Positions 24,488-36,073 of a DNA stretch of 64,000 nucleotides are shown here, piece after piece; the first letter of the stretch is position 1; the number at the start of each line of letters is the position of its first letter. The DNA is from Cyclaneusma minus (Eukaryota; Ascomycota; Leotiomycetes; Marthamycetales; Marthamycetaceae): contig JAKZHN010000019.1 of the NCBI GenBank assembly GCA_037179335.1, positions 62,001 through 126,000 on the forward strand. Reading direction: 5' to 3'. Below the pieces are notes generated by a model, which made no database searches, was not told where the DNA came from, and worked only from the letters and a program-made list of their open reading frames with translations. Made by a program: the position numbers and the translations under genes.

Positions 24488-25260
24488 CGGCCCCTGCTTG
24501 GCTGTGCCCCAGGCAATACAAGAAAGTCAAGAATTTCCCTTTTCCTTTTCCTTGCATGCCCGTGACTCACTACGCCATAAATCGAGATATAAATAGCATT
24601 GATCAGACTTTTTTTCGCCTGGGTGTAGGCTCATCAGTCACCACAATTTTCGAACCTCGTCACACAATATACAGTATACACAAAGACCCCGGATAGGCAG
24701 CAGGCCGCAGACAACAGCATAGTTGAAAGTGTCTCTCATTCACGGATCAATATCTGGTAATTGAAAGTGTCAAGCTCAGTAAATCTAACTAAAGTGGTAT
24801 CTATACTAGTATCAAACAAAGAAATGTCATCGCGGAAATTACCTAACTAGGTATTAGAATTTCGTAATTCAGTGGTCATTCCAGACCTCTCGCTCAAATC
24901 CAGGATCGCTTTATCCATGATTCATATATCTGGACTGGTGAACATCTTTGCTGGTGCGTATGCAGCTCTCGTATCGGGAACTATGGATCCCTTCGAACGG
25001 GGTGGGGAGTATTCGATGCTATCATTTTCCTGGCCGAGCGCCGGGAAGTCGGAAACTGATGGCATGGGGGTTGCGAAAGAACCCCGATAGGACCCCGGAA
25101 GCTGTAGCTTCTGTGGAGATGGCCCTAGCTGCGGAGGTCGAAGTGCTGCTAATCAGCAGCGATGCTTTCGGTTCCGCAATCTTCCCCCGTGTCTTTCGAC
25201 CCCGTCCCTCACCCCCAACATATCCCTTAAATTCAAATCCGTCCACATACATCCCCCCTT

Positions 25261-27141
25261 TCAAACCTCCTCTTTCCCCTTCTCCCCCGCCGCCTCCGCC
25301 CTCTTCGCCCTCTTCTCCTCCTTCTCCCTCACCCTCGCCTCCTCCTCCGCCTTCAGCCCCGTCTTCGTAACCTCATGCTCCTTATTCAACTTCTGCACTC
25401 CGATAAAGAAACTAATAAAAAGTCCCAGAGCTGCAAAGCAGACGTACATGATCCACATCGTCCTTAGACTCTCGTAGAAAGCCGTCTGCGCAACCTTGCG
25501 TTGATTGGCGGGAAGAGCTTGCACAATGCCTACAGCAGCACCCGCAGAACCGCCTTTCAGCTCGTTGGCTACGGAAGTGCCGAGCGCGGAAACTAGCGTG
25601 GAGTAGTGCTTGTTCATCTGGTTTTGGAACACTACGGAGCCGATGACTACGGAGATGGCAGTCGACATGTTCCTCACAAACCCAAATGTTGCAGTTGCGG
25701 AAGCGATGTCTTTGGGCTTCACCTTCGTTTGCAATGCGATTAGAGGGCTCTGGAAATTAGGTCCGACGCCAATACCGGCGATGATTTCGAAGATGATGAT
25801 TTTGGCCCAGCTGGCGGTTGAGTCGAGGTCGATAAATAGGCCGAAGCCGATGGTCATTACGGTCATGCCGAAGATGATGGCGGGGAGGTATTTGCCAGTC
25901 TTCTTCATCCAGATACCGGTGCCGGCGGACATGACGGAGAGCGAGAGGGCGAAGGGGAGGAGGTAGACGCCGGAAAGAAGGGGTGTTCCGCCGATCACGG
26001 CTTGGAAGTAGAGTGGGAGGTAGTAGGAGCCGGAAATGAAGACGAAGCCGTGGCAGAAGCAGACTCCTAGTGCTGCGACGTTGGAGCGGTATTTGAAGAG
26101 GCGGAGAGGCATGACGGGGTACTTGGCGACTTTCCATTCATTGAGAAGGAAAAGACCGATGGTGAAGATGCCGAATACGATTAGACAGATGACTGTTGCT
26201 GAGTTCCAGGGGTAGGTGACACCGCCAAACTCCAGTCCTAGAAGCAGCATCAATACGCCGCCCACGATTGTTAAACTTCCCAGCCAATCGACAGCCTTCA
26301 ACCCATCCCACACAGGCGTCCTAGGATTATCGAGATGCAGAAAGAAGAACAGACAAGCAAAAGCCGCGCCCGTAATCGGCAAATTGATGTAAAAGCACCA
26401 TCTCCACGACACCTTTTCCGTAAACACGCCTCCCAGAATCGGGCCCACAGCGCTCGCAAAAGCCCACACCATGCCAATCAACCCAAAATAGGTTCCCCGA
26501 TTGCGCATGCTGAACAGATCGCTAATGCAAATATTCACCAGGACGATCAGACCTCCGCCACCAATTCCCTGAATAGCTCTTGCTGTGATGAGCATGCCGA
26601 TGTTCACACTGACTGCTGCGATCAAGCTGCCAATCCAGAAAACTCCTGCGGCGCAGAGCAGAATGGGCTTGCGTCCCCAGATGTCGCTGAATTTTCCCCA
26701 GGAGGGTGTTGATGCTGCGTTGGCGAGGAGGTATGCGGAGCCGATCCACGTGTATCCCGCGTTTGAGTGGAAGTATTCTGAGATGGTAGGTAGCGCTGTA
26801 GTGATGATAGTCGTATCCAATGCTGCCAGAAAGACAGATGCCATGAGGGAAGCCATGATAACAACGGTCTGTAACCTCGTCCGCTCATCTTCTGGACTTG
26901 CTGGCTTCTGCTTTGGTTCAGCGACAGCGGGCGCATCTGGCTCGCCACTTGCTCCATTCGCGTTGCCATTTTCGCTGACGATGGGGTTTTCGTGGTTCGG
27001 TTTTGCGGCGTCGCGGCTGTCGATGGAAGACCCAATGTCCTGTTCTCGAAAGGTCGTCCCTCCATCAGCTCCAGGCCCAGCTTCTGCCTCTGCCTCCTCG
27101 ACCTTCCTCATCTCGAGGGGTTCGTTCTTCGATTCTGCCAT
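25261..27141 (-). CDS. MFS transporter, DHA2 (14-helix drug:H+ antiporter) type
   Basis: Multidrug or toxin efflux pump of the 14-helix DHA2 family. Many fungal members export self-made toxins or antifungals, but no biosynthetic cluster is visible here. It is a single exon. The frame is open from 27225, but I prefer the ATG at 27141 (MAESKNEPLEMRK), giving about 626 residues, because the extra 28 residues do not look conserved. After an acidic N-terminus of about 85 residues come helix 1, motif A in WGKFSDIWGRKP, the RAIQGIGGGG helix, motif C in SAVGPILGGVF, and WRWCFYINLP. The C-terminus is a charged Lys/Glu tail (EKRAKRAEAAGEKGKEEV). The promoter has AAAGTCCG-type motifs near 27350-27371. 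Confidence 0.93.
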   Translation of the reverse strand: MAESKNEPLEMRKVEEAEAEAGPGADGGTTFREQDIGSSIDSRDAAKPNHENPIVSENGNANGASGEPDAPAVAEPKQKPASPEDERTRLQTVVIMASLMASVFLAALDTTIITTALPTISEYFHSNAGYTWIGSAYLLANAASTPSWGKFSDIWGRKPILLCAAGVFWIGSLIAAVSVNIGMLITARAIQGIGGGGLIVLVNICISDLFSMRNRGTYFGLIGMVWAFASAVGPILGGVFTEKVSWRWCFYINLPITGAAFACLFFFLHLDNPRTPVWDGLKAVDWLGSLTIVGGVLMLLLGLEFGGVTYPWNSATVICLIVFGIFTIGLFLLNEWKVAKYPVMPLRLFKYRSNVAALGVCFCHGFVFISGSYYLPLYFQAVIGGTPLLSGVYLLPFALSLSVMSAGTGIWMKKTGKYLPAIIFGMTVMTIGFGLFIDLDSTASWAKIIIFEIIAGIGVGPNFQSPLIALQTKVKPKDIASATATFGFVRNMSTAISVVIGSVVFQNQMNKHYSTLVSALGTSVANELKGGSAGAAVGIVQALPANQRKVAQTAFYESLRTMWIMYVCFAALGLFISFFIGVQKLNKEHEVTKTGLKAEEEARVREKEEKRAKRAEAAGEKGKEEV

Positions 27142-28549
27142 TTCGCCCAGTTTTCCAGCGACGAATTGTGGTGAAGTATTGAAAGAGCGACTTGTTAAAA
27201 GAAGAGCTGCTGGGTGTCCTGTCAAGAGCGTCCTCGTTGCATCATTAAATATCTCGCGGCGTCAATTGTCGCAAAAGTGAAGCAAGCAAGTTGTTTTTGT
27301 CGAAGACTCAAATCGAAGTGTCACAAAGTCCGCAAACTCCAGCAGTGCTCAAAGGTCCGGTTAAAGTCCGAGCGACACCGAATACAGTCACCGCCTCCGC
27401 GCAATTTCCTTTCTAGGACTAGACCGGGACACCTTGACAGCTAGAGTATTTCCAGGGGTCGGTTGCGTGGCTGATGGCAAAAAGTCAGAAATTGGGTTCG
27501 CGTCATCGATTCTGGTCCTTGCGTCCGGAAAAATCCCACTTCGGAGAAAACACGATAAAACCGAGATCGTGATACACCACCAACTTGGTTCTCGGGAATA
27601 GCAACCATCGAACGAATAGAATCACGAACACACGCGTCTGAACGTTTCGAAGGCGAACGATTTCTAATATTCACTCCTTATCGTCTCTATCATTTTGTTA
27701 TCGTTGCGGCACAGTCACACCCATTGATCCTTCGTCGCATGGCCTTCCCGCCGTGCCACTCGACTCCTCTGCGAAAGCTTCAAGTCTGCCAATCGCCTAT
27801 GTATGTTCCCAACCCTCGCACAAGAATAAGATCGCTGCACGGGGACCAGCCGCAAAGCTTGGTAGGCTTGTCCAACTGCACGGTTCACGTCGACGAGAAC
27901 CTCCAACGGTATTTGCCCTCTGTCCTTTGAGCCTCCAACTTCGGAGAAAAACCCGTGCGACGTCGGGCAATCACCGAACAAATACGACACGTCGTACAAA
28001 ACTGAATGTACAATATGTAGAGACGGTAAGGGTAGACTCCGAGGCCTCGGGCTAAACTGAAAGCACGACTCCGAATATCTAACCGTCGAAACTTCATAAG
28101 GGTACCCGAGATTATGAGGCAAACAGACATGGCAGATTCTCCAGGACCACCAAGCCTCTGTCTCCCTAGCCGCTGGACTTCGCTGGCTGAGATATTAGCC
28201 ACAATTACTTGATGGGCCAGCCCAAGGAACTCCGAATCTTGTCCCCTCATCTTAGCTATTCCCCTAGAGTCCTGGAAAGACAGAAAAATCACAAAGCGGC
28301 GACATCGACCCGCCTTTGACAACCTTGGAACTCAGGGGTTGAGGAGAATACTCTCGTCAAGAACAAACAAATCTGTAATGTGCGTGCGTCTGCCCAAGAA
28401 AGGCAAAAAAAATGAATTCTAGAAGCAACAACGCTACCGCTATGAAACAAGAAATGCAAATCATAGACCTCATTAAAAACCCTCCAAGTACAGTCCTGTA
28501 TTCCTTCACCATCCTCTCAACTCACATCCACCATCTCCAGGTCTCTGAC
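27142..28549. other. Spacer between DHA2 and ABC genes
   Basis: Promoter side of the DHA2 gene and 3' side of the ABC gene. It contains AAGGTCCGG and AAAGTCCGAG near 27350-27371 and TCCGGA near 27526. No frame has recognisable coding content. Confidence 0.5.
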
Positions 28550-31500
28550 CTACCCCTCAGTCTCCTTCCTCCCCACCTCTGATCCCCCACCCTCCTCAAA
28601 ATCCTCCCTCCTAATCCCACTCCTCTCACACATCCCCCTAAAAATGCCCCCCGCCTCATACAACCTCACCGGCGCATCCAATTCCGCAATGCGCCCCGCA
28701 TCCATCACGCAAATGCGATCATAGTGGATAATCGTGCGCAGGCGATGCGCAATACAGAGCAGCGTCTTGCCTTTGAAACCTGTCGCAATCGTCTGTTGGA
28801 TCTTCTCGTCCGTCTCCATGTCCACGCTACTCGTCGCTTCGTCACATACAATAATCTGGCTACCCCTCACCAGCGCTCTCGCAAGCGCCATCAATTGCCG
28901 TTGCCCCAGCGAAAAATTGAGGCCTTCTTCTTCCACGAGTCCGTCGAGGTGGATACGGCCTGGTGATTTGTCATCTAGTTGTGCGTCCGCGGAGACGAGA
29001 TCGGCTTGACGTAGTGCGGACCACAGTTCGAGGTCGGTGTGTTCGTTGAACGGGTCTAGGTTGCTGCGAATGGTGCCGCGAAACAGCGTGGGATCTTGCG
29101 GTATGATAGCCAATCTGGAACGCAAATCGTACAGCCCGATTTTCGAGATATCGACACCGTCGATGGTGATGCTGCCGCCGGAGACTTCGACCAAGCGGAA
29201 AAGCGTGGACATGATGGAGGATTTGCCAGCGCCGGTTCGCCCAACAACGCCAATGCGCTCGCCGCCTTTTACGTGCATAGTGAGACCCTGCAGGACGAGG
29301 GGGAGGTCGGCACGGTAGCGCATTTCCACATTATCAAAGATGATTTCTCCTTTTTCGGGCCAGCTGGGGCGCACTTCGATGGTGTGCAGAGGCGCTTCTT
29401 GCTCGAGTGCGTTGGCGTAATAATGGATACGCTCAGCAGAATTCATGCCATTTTCGACCTCAGCAAGCTGGCGGACGGAGAACTGAAGCATCTGGACGAT
29501 GGAGAGGATGTAGGAGAGCACGAGACCGGCGATGGAGGGGCTGACGTCGAAGCGGGAGGTTACGACTAGGATGCCGGTGGTGAAGACCAGGAGGTTTCCG
29601 ATGGCGTCGAGTCGAGTGGCGAGCCAGCGTTGGTTGGAGAAGGTTAGATAGTAGGCGCTGTCCATTTCGTCAATGGATGCTCGAATGCTTCTGATGAAGT
29701 TGCTCTGGAGACCGTAGGCACGGATACTGGCTACTCCAGACAGACCCTCGGAGAATTTGGAGAATACTGCTGAGCGGAGGACGGCTTCGAATCGTTTCAT
29801 CTCGCGAGCAGATGCTCGGTAGAAAGAGGCGGAAAAGAGGAAGAGGAAGAAGAGGGGGACGAGGGCGATGGCGAACTTGTGGATGTTAGCATTCTCTGAG
29901 ACAGTGATTCAGTAGTAAGGGGAAACTCACGTAGTAGAAGTAAGCAATAATCAAGGCGAAGACGGCGATGATGGTGGCCAAGGTCAAGAAATACATTCTC
30001 ATGGCATCGGACAGGTTGTTGTCCATCGTGTCCACATCTCTGCTGAATCTGTTACTTATCCTACCCAACGGCGTAGTGTCGAAGAAGGACATCGGTGCCC
30101 TCAAAACCCGTGTAAGAGCTTGATTGAGCAACGTGCGACTTGCGTTTGTTCCCATGACAGACAAAACACTCGAGAACAGAAAAAGCATCAGAGCTTGGAC
30201 TGCGCCCAATGCGCAATAGACGCCAATGTACAATCCAGTACTGTAGTTGAACTTATTTGACGTCCAGTAGGAGAGCCACAAACTCGTGGAAATGTTTGCA
30301 CCCTGAGATAGAATGAGGATGACAAAGACGGCGACTGGGAAGAGCAGAGATCCGGACGCTTTACAGTAGGCCACGTAGGTAGACCAAGGCACACTCTTGA
30401 CAGCCCGCTCTTCAGCTTGCATCAAGCCCTTTGCTTTCGGTCGCTTCTTAACTACCTTTTTCTCGTCCTCCTTCTCATCCTCTTCTTCATCTTCTTCCTT
30501 TTCCTCCTTCTCTTCGCTGGCAGTGGTATTCAACAGAGTTCTAAAACCCTCGTTGTTCGCCATAAGATTGTCGAAAGTGTCGATGGCTTGGATTTTTCCA
30601 TCTTCCATCCAAATGATCCGGTCGCATCGATTGAGCACCCAGAGTTGATGCGTGGCCAGAATACGGCATTTATCTTTGAGCAGACCCAAGATGGCATTGT
30701 CGAATATGTGCCTTCCAACGTGAGCATCCACAGCGCTGAGAGGGTCGTCCATGATTACAAGATCGGCGTCATAGTAGATAGCACGAGCAATATTCAGGCG
30801 CTGTTTCTGTCCACCCGAAATAGTAATTCCTCTCTCGCCGATTTCCGTAGCGTCGCCATTTGGTAAAATCTCCAGATCGGGACCCAAAGCGCAAGCGTCA
30901 ATAACAGTCTTGTACCAGTTCTTGTCAAACTCCTTCCCGAATAGGATGTTGTCTTTCAAAGTGGCGTTCTGAATCCAAGAGTACTGAGGGCAGAATGCTC
31001 TCTGGGCACCTAGAATAAATTCACCCGATTCTTTGCGCATGTCGCCGGCCAGAGCTGCAAGGAGGGAACTTTTGCCGGACCCAACACCACCGATGATAGC
31101 AACAAGCTCGTTCCTGCCAACACTGAAGTTGATATCCCGTAGTTTGAACGGCTCACGATCCTCATGTGTGCTGCCATCCTCAGGGGTCGCTTCACCAGAT
31201 GACTGCAAGTCTTTTGCGGCCTCGACCTTCTTTGCCTGGATTTTCGCCTCTTTGACCTCCTTCTTGCTTTGAGGTTGATCTGGTCCATCTTTCTGGGTCT
31301 GATTGCGTTCCCAGGTGAAATTTGCATTCACCATTTCAGCAGCATTGACACCGTCCGGCTTCCATATGGCCTCGTCTTTCGATTCCTCGGCCAAGAGATA
31401 TTCTTGAACACGACCAAGAGAGGACCATGCATCGACGACTTGACCAATGACCATCGGAAGCAAATTGAGTGGCATTCGCAGTGAGTTGAACAGGGCGAGA

Positions 31501-33070
31501 GACGAGAAGACCGACGCTGGAGCTAATCCATGGTCTGTAAGAGAATAGGTGATGAACGCCAACATGGAAGCGAAGATGGGAAGGGACATCGAGACGGCCA
31601 GAATAGCATTTCGAGTTGCCAAGAGAATTTGGATGGAGCGGATTTCTTTGATTCGGATAGCGCCGATTTGTTTGAGAAAAGCACTTTCCCATCCAAAATA
31701 CTTCACGAATCTGACCGCCTGGAGGATCTCCTGTGTCAGGCTAACACGCTGATCGGTCATTTTGTTGATATTCTTTCGTCGTTTGAAGAGATATCCAACC
31801 GCCTTGGTAAGTCCGGGCATACCAATAACCAGCAGTGCGTAACCGGCCAAGGCACTGTAGCCGATGTTGATGCAGAGAACGATGAGAACGAGAATAACCT
31901 GGATGGGTGCGGTCCAGACCAGATGAAACATCCCGCAGGCTTCGCCAATACGATATGTATCGACAGACATCAAGTTGACGACTCGACCATTCCCCCAGCC
32001 TACGCCCTCACCAGCGATGCCTTTCTTGTCGAGCTGAGCAGCGACATTCTTCCCAAACTTGTCCTTCTTCGTTTTCTTGTCCTTTGCTGCGTTTTCGGCA
32101 TTAGAAACATTTTCTTTCTTATTCTCAGCACCAGTGATCGCTAGTCCACCAGCCTTTGCGCGGCCCGAGATGACCATAGATTTCTCAAAGATGACCGATA
32201 TCAGAGCTGCTCTCGACTGTGCTCCCACCAGGAATCCTCGGTAGATGTAATGATTCGTAGCCATACTTTGACATATCTGCATCGCCGTCACTCCAAATAC
32301 TAAGCCGAGACCCTTTCCAATCGAGGGTGCGGGGGTATGCTCGACTTGGGCAACGTAAGCATCGGTGGCGAACTGGATGAGATAGCGAAGTGTGTACGGC
32401 GTCATAACCTGGAAAATGGCCGACCACAATTGACAGAAACCACCAAGCCAGAACTCAAACTTGAAGGTTTCGTGGAGAGACCAGAATACGGGGAATTGGT
32501 CGCCACGTGCTACACGCTTTTGGAATGACTCCTCGAACCGTGCGGTCATGACATCTACGCTTCGATCAGGATTGACCAGCCAGATATCATTATGCTCGAG
32601 TGGTCTTTTGTAGCCAGTCTGGTAGAAGTGTTCAGCACGATATCATTCAAGGTATAGTTTACCGAAATCACGGGACGACTTACTGTCATCATTGGCTGCA
32701 TCCATTGGAAGGTGAGCTTGGAGAGGAAGGACGCAGTGTATTCCCGGGATACCTCTCTCTCCTCGGGGACCGGTGGGGCTCTGCTCCATCGTAGGGGATT
32801 CAGCTGCTTGTACCACTTTTTCTTCTCTGGCTCGTTTGGTGTCGGGGCACCAGATACAGCGCTCGCTGAGGTAGCATAGCTCTGCGTGGGCTTCAACCGC
32901 GGTTTCTCAGCCGAATCTTCGCCGCTCTGCGCGTCAGATGATGGACCCTTTTCAGTAATCTCCAGCTCGTCCTTTTCTTCTTCGGTGGCCACTGGCTCTT
33001 CGTGCGTTGTGCTGTAAGCAGCAACCCTGGGGTCTACGACCTCCTCTTTCTCTTCCTCTGGGCGGGCCAT
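28550..33070 (-). CDS. ABC transporter, ABCC/MRP subfamily, Yor1-like
   Basis: Full-size ATP-driven exporter, probably plasma membrane; yeast Yor1 exports oligomycin and other anionic compounds. Three exons: 33070-32684, 32618-29931 and 29875-28550, with introns of 65 and 55 bases, both in phase 0. The product is about 1466 residues. The order is acidic N-terminus (no TMD0, hence Yor1 rather than Ycf1 type), first membrane domain, NBD1 with Walker A GGVGSGKSS near residue 640 and signature ISGGQKQR then VIMDDP, a Glu/Asp/Lys linker, second membrane domain, and NBD2 with GRTGAGKSS near residue 1240, signature FSLGQRQL and VCDEATSSVD. As usual for ABCC, the first Walker B lacks the catalytic glutamate (D in its place). 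All other motifs are intact. Confidence 0.95.
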
Positions 33071-34165
33071 GGTGGGCCGGGCTCAAGATGCTGCTTTCTT
33101 AATGGCGAATCTGGGAAAACATGAGATGTGAGGTCTGAGGAAGTCCAATGTTTGCCACAGTGAGGCTAGCTGTAGCGGAGACGCCACAATTCTCCGGTCC
33201 AGCAAACGGTAGGTGACGGCGGGCAAGCTCGACCACTGGGTATCGGCAACGAAGATATTTAGAAGCCGACGTCAGGTGGAAGGTTGCACAGCCAAGATTT
33301 GAAACGTGGACGGGACGCGCATCATAGATCTGGAGAGTGGGGAAGAGATGCTCGGTTGACAACGCGAGGTCATGGACGAGAAAGGATCTGGAGAATGGGA
33401 TGTTCAGTTGGAACAATGGGCATTGTTGACTGCGGAATGCATCAAAGACTGATATTCAAGGCTAGACGGCAGGTGACTTTTCAATGAGACGAATGAGTGG
33501 AAATGGTGCTGACAGCGTATAGGACATCCTGGTGGATCTTCCACGGCTACATGCCTGCCACAGATCATTATCGAGGACAAGGGGGTACATATCATGTCAA
33601 AGTCCGGACTTTCGTGCCACCAGAAGGACTTTGCTCTCTTAAAGCCGAGGTGTTTGTAAGCATGGAGAGACACTTGTCTCTAGTATTCAGCAGGACGAAA
33701 GTCGTATGTGGCGGACTGCTAGCTCCACTTTGTAAAAGCCGGCCATTTGTTTCCCAAAATCTCAAGTAGAGTACGAAATAGTGTAGTCCCGAGGCACCGT
33801 GTCGGAGGAGCTTTGGGACTGGGGGAGCTTGAGGGGGAGCTTAAGCACGGAGTCGCCGATTTCCCGACCTCTTCTGCAGTCGGTTAAGTCGTCCGAGAGA
33901 TAAGAAAAATCAAGACGATCACCCGAATTGGCGAGCAGGGACGGCTCGTAAAAGTCCGTATCCTATTGGTTGAGTCCGTACGACTTCCCGTGTCAATCCC
34001 TTGGCCTGGAGCACCTATTTGAACATGTTCTAGATTGCTCGTAATCTGTTAGTCAGCATCTCGATATCGGCTAGATTACTTTAGTCCCCGCGGCTTTCTG
34101 GGCCAACATGCGCAAACCTGCCCGTGGTACGCTACCAACCATTTGCACCACATCGACAAGCTTCA
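33071..34165. other. Promoter region of the ABC gene
   Basis: No supported gene. Contains the 14-base palindrome listed at 33599-33612 and further AAAGTCCG and GAGTCCGTACG motifs near 33951 and 33976. Confidence 0.5.
33599..33612. promoter_or_regulatory. Palindromic TCCGGA site upstream of the ABC gene
   Basis: AAAGTCCGGACTTT is a perfect palindrome about 530 bases before the ABC start. Inverted CGG half-sites are typical targets of fungal Zn2Cys6 factors that control drug-efflux genes. Binding is inferred only. Confidence 0.3.
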
Positions 34166-35005
34166 TCACGCATCACCTATCGCATCAGCTAAGGTACCCA
34201 CCGCATCGGCCACGGCTGCCAAACCACTCACTACCATGTCAACAAACCCTCCACCATCTCCTCCTCCATCTGAAGCGATGATATTAGCACACAAAGAACT
34301 AGACAGCAAGCAAATTACTTCAAAACCAGGACTCACCTCCCTCTCCACCATCTCCGGCTTCTCCTTCATCCCCACCTACGCGCAATGATTCAGCACTTCA
34401 GCTCATCAGCTAGCAACTTCCTAGGGCCAAAACTTACCTCCTCCCCCATCTCCCCCGAAGAATCCATCTCCATCTCCACCAGCTTCCTCTATTCGCAACA
34501 GCATCAGCATCGCAAACTCTGAAATGGTAAATCATACTACGTCGCGGAACTTACCCCCATCCCCTCCAAAAGAATTCGTTTCCTCCTTCATGGCCACCTG
34601 AACCGCCTATTCGCAATTAATATCAGCATCGCAAACCCTCAGACTGGCAAATCGCTTTATTTCGCAGGACTCACCCCCATCTTCCCCGGGAAATCCGTCT
34701 CCTCCATCTCCAAAAAATCCACTTCCTCCTCCATCGCCACCAGGTCCGTCTATTCGTAACAATATCAGTATCGCAAACTCCCAAACTGGAGGTCACTTTA
34801 TTTTGCAAAACTCACTCCCATCTCCTCCAAAAAATCCGTCTCCTCCCCCATTAGGAGGGGGGCCCTCTTGCACAAAAACCGGCGCTGGCCCAGCACCGCC
34901 AGTACCGGTGTATCGGTTGGTTCCAGCACCATCATATCGGCGTGGCCCAGCACCAGGACCTTCTGAACTAGACGAGCCTTTTTTCAGCCTCCAGCCGAAA
35001 CACAT
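34166..35005 (-). CDS. MCFG-type small Gly-rich protein, multi-exon (paralogue 1)
   Basis: Not a family I recognise. It starts MCFGWRLKKGSSSS at 35005. I read six exons (35005-34816, 34749-34675, 34606-34555, 34488-34438, 34375-34337, 34269-34166) split by introns of 62-68 bases, all phase 1. Exons 2-5 are short Gly/Asp-rich units (such as FFGDGGDG and GDGDGFFGGDGG). Introns 1-3 are near copies of each other, running from GTGAGT or GTAAGT through TTTGCGAT-type sequence to TTGCGAATAG, so exon-intron pairs were duplicated. The last exon encodes an amphipathic Val/Ala tail, FVDMVVSGLAAVADAVGTLA. Exon 3 is 52 bases, one too many, so the full join goes out of frame; skipping exon 3 restores a product of about 150 residues. 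Confidence 0.6.
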
Positions 35006-35565
35006 CTTTCTTGCTTTGGCTTCACCAGGGGTAATCACTGCGAGCACAAGAGAGTGAAAAGACTGAGGGTTTTGGTAAGTTACTAGCGCGTAGTTCACGG
35101 AGCTAAAAGGAGCATGAGAGCTTCTTTAATACCAATGTACGTGGCTACAAGAGAAGGCTGTCTGAAAAGGCACAGCCTCACTCCAGCTTGATAGGCCGCC
35201 GATGATATGTTGGTGGCAGGTCCAGTAGCCAACAGTTGGCGGTCACAGGTGACGAGACTTGCGGTTGGATGAATTTCGTGATGCTAGCAACCAAATGAAT
35301 GCTGATAACCAACAGTTTTCCTCGCCACCTATAGCAGCATGGTGTTTCCCCGAGTTGAGTTTCGTGTTCAGGAGTGGACGGCGGAAGAATTGAATTGAAG
35401 TTATCGACAGAACATATCCCCAATACAGCCGAATCTGAATTCTCAACTTGTCCCAACTCTCGAAAACATATTCCCAGTCAACACGCTCCCCTCCACCATC
35501 CCCTTTTCCACCACCATCTCTGTCTAGAGCGATGATGTTAGGATACAAAATTCAAAGCAAGCAAT
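35006..35565. other. Spacer with a decayed exon copy
   Basis: Holds the upstream region of paralogue 1. Near 35480-35590, on the minus strand, lies a copy of the last intron plus the start of the last Gly-rich exon of paralogue 1 (TCGCTCTAG, then ACAGAGATGGTGGTGG). In paralogue 2 the matching donor site is lost, so this copy is outside its reading frame. Confidence 0.5.
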
Positions 35566-35945
35566 TCAATCAAAAAGGTCTCTGAGCCAACAAGGACAAA
35601 AACACATCATTATCGCCGCGCAGCTCGCCATGCAGCACATGTAGCAGCCGCAAATGCACCCGCAGCAGTATGAATCAGGAAAAAAATCATCGCCGCCTCT
35701 GATTCCCACGACATCTCCTACTCGCAAAAACTTCAGCATCAAATTCTGAACTCGCAAAACCACCTCATTTCACAGAACTTACCATCGTTCGTTCCGGAAG
35801 GTCCATCGGGAGGGCTCTCTGTCTCTTTCACAGGAGCCTGGTCGCGAGTACATGGGCCTCCATCGGGAAGGCTCTCTCTTTCTTCCACAGGAACCGATTC
35901 GCGAGTAGATGCGCCTCTGTGCGGATGCCAGCCGCCTAAACCCAT
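35566..35945 (-). CDS. MGLG-type protein with Cys-rich hydrophobic tail (paralogue 2)
   Basis: Two exons, 35945-35783 and 35717-35566, with a 65-base phase-1 intron homologous to those of paralogue 1. The product is about 104 residues. I chose the start at MGLGGWHPHRG because the leader before it (AGCAAAGCAAGAA) matches the leaders of the other two copies. Exon 1 contains an internal repeat (SLPDGGPCTRDQAPV against SPPDGPSGTNDG and neighbours). Exon 2 ends in CCGCICGCYMCC, then further Cys and CFCPCW, 11 cysteines within 27 residues in a hydrophobic context. This resembles cysteine-rich membrane-associated tails such as CYSTM, though I cannot assign that family. Confidence 0.6.
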
Positions 35946-36073
35946 GTTCTTGCTTTGCTGTTGTTGTTTTGGCTGCGTTGGTTCGGCAGGGTGTTGTGCT
36001 GACTTCTGGTGCAAGAATGAAGACAGGAAGAGACTGAGAGTTGGGCAAAGCAGTAATGAGGAAGCCAGGAACC

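Larger units (their letters stand above)
23859..25260. other. Intergenic with two fold-back structures
   Basis: No supported gene. Inverted repeats at 24216-24267 and 24383-24487 are listed separately. The right end is the 3' flank of the DHA2 gene. Confidence 0.55.
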
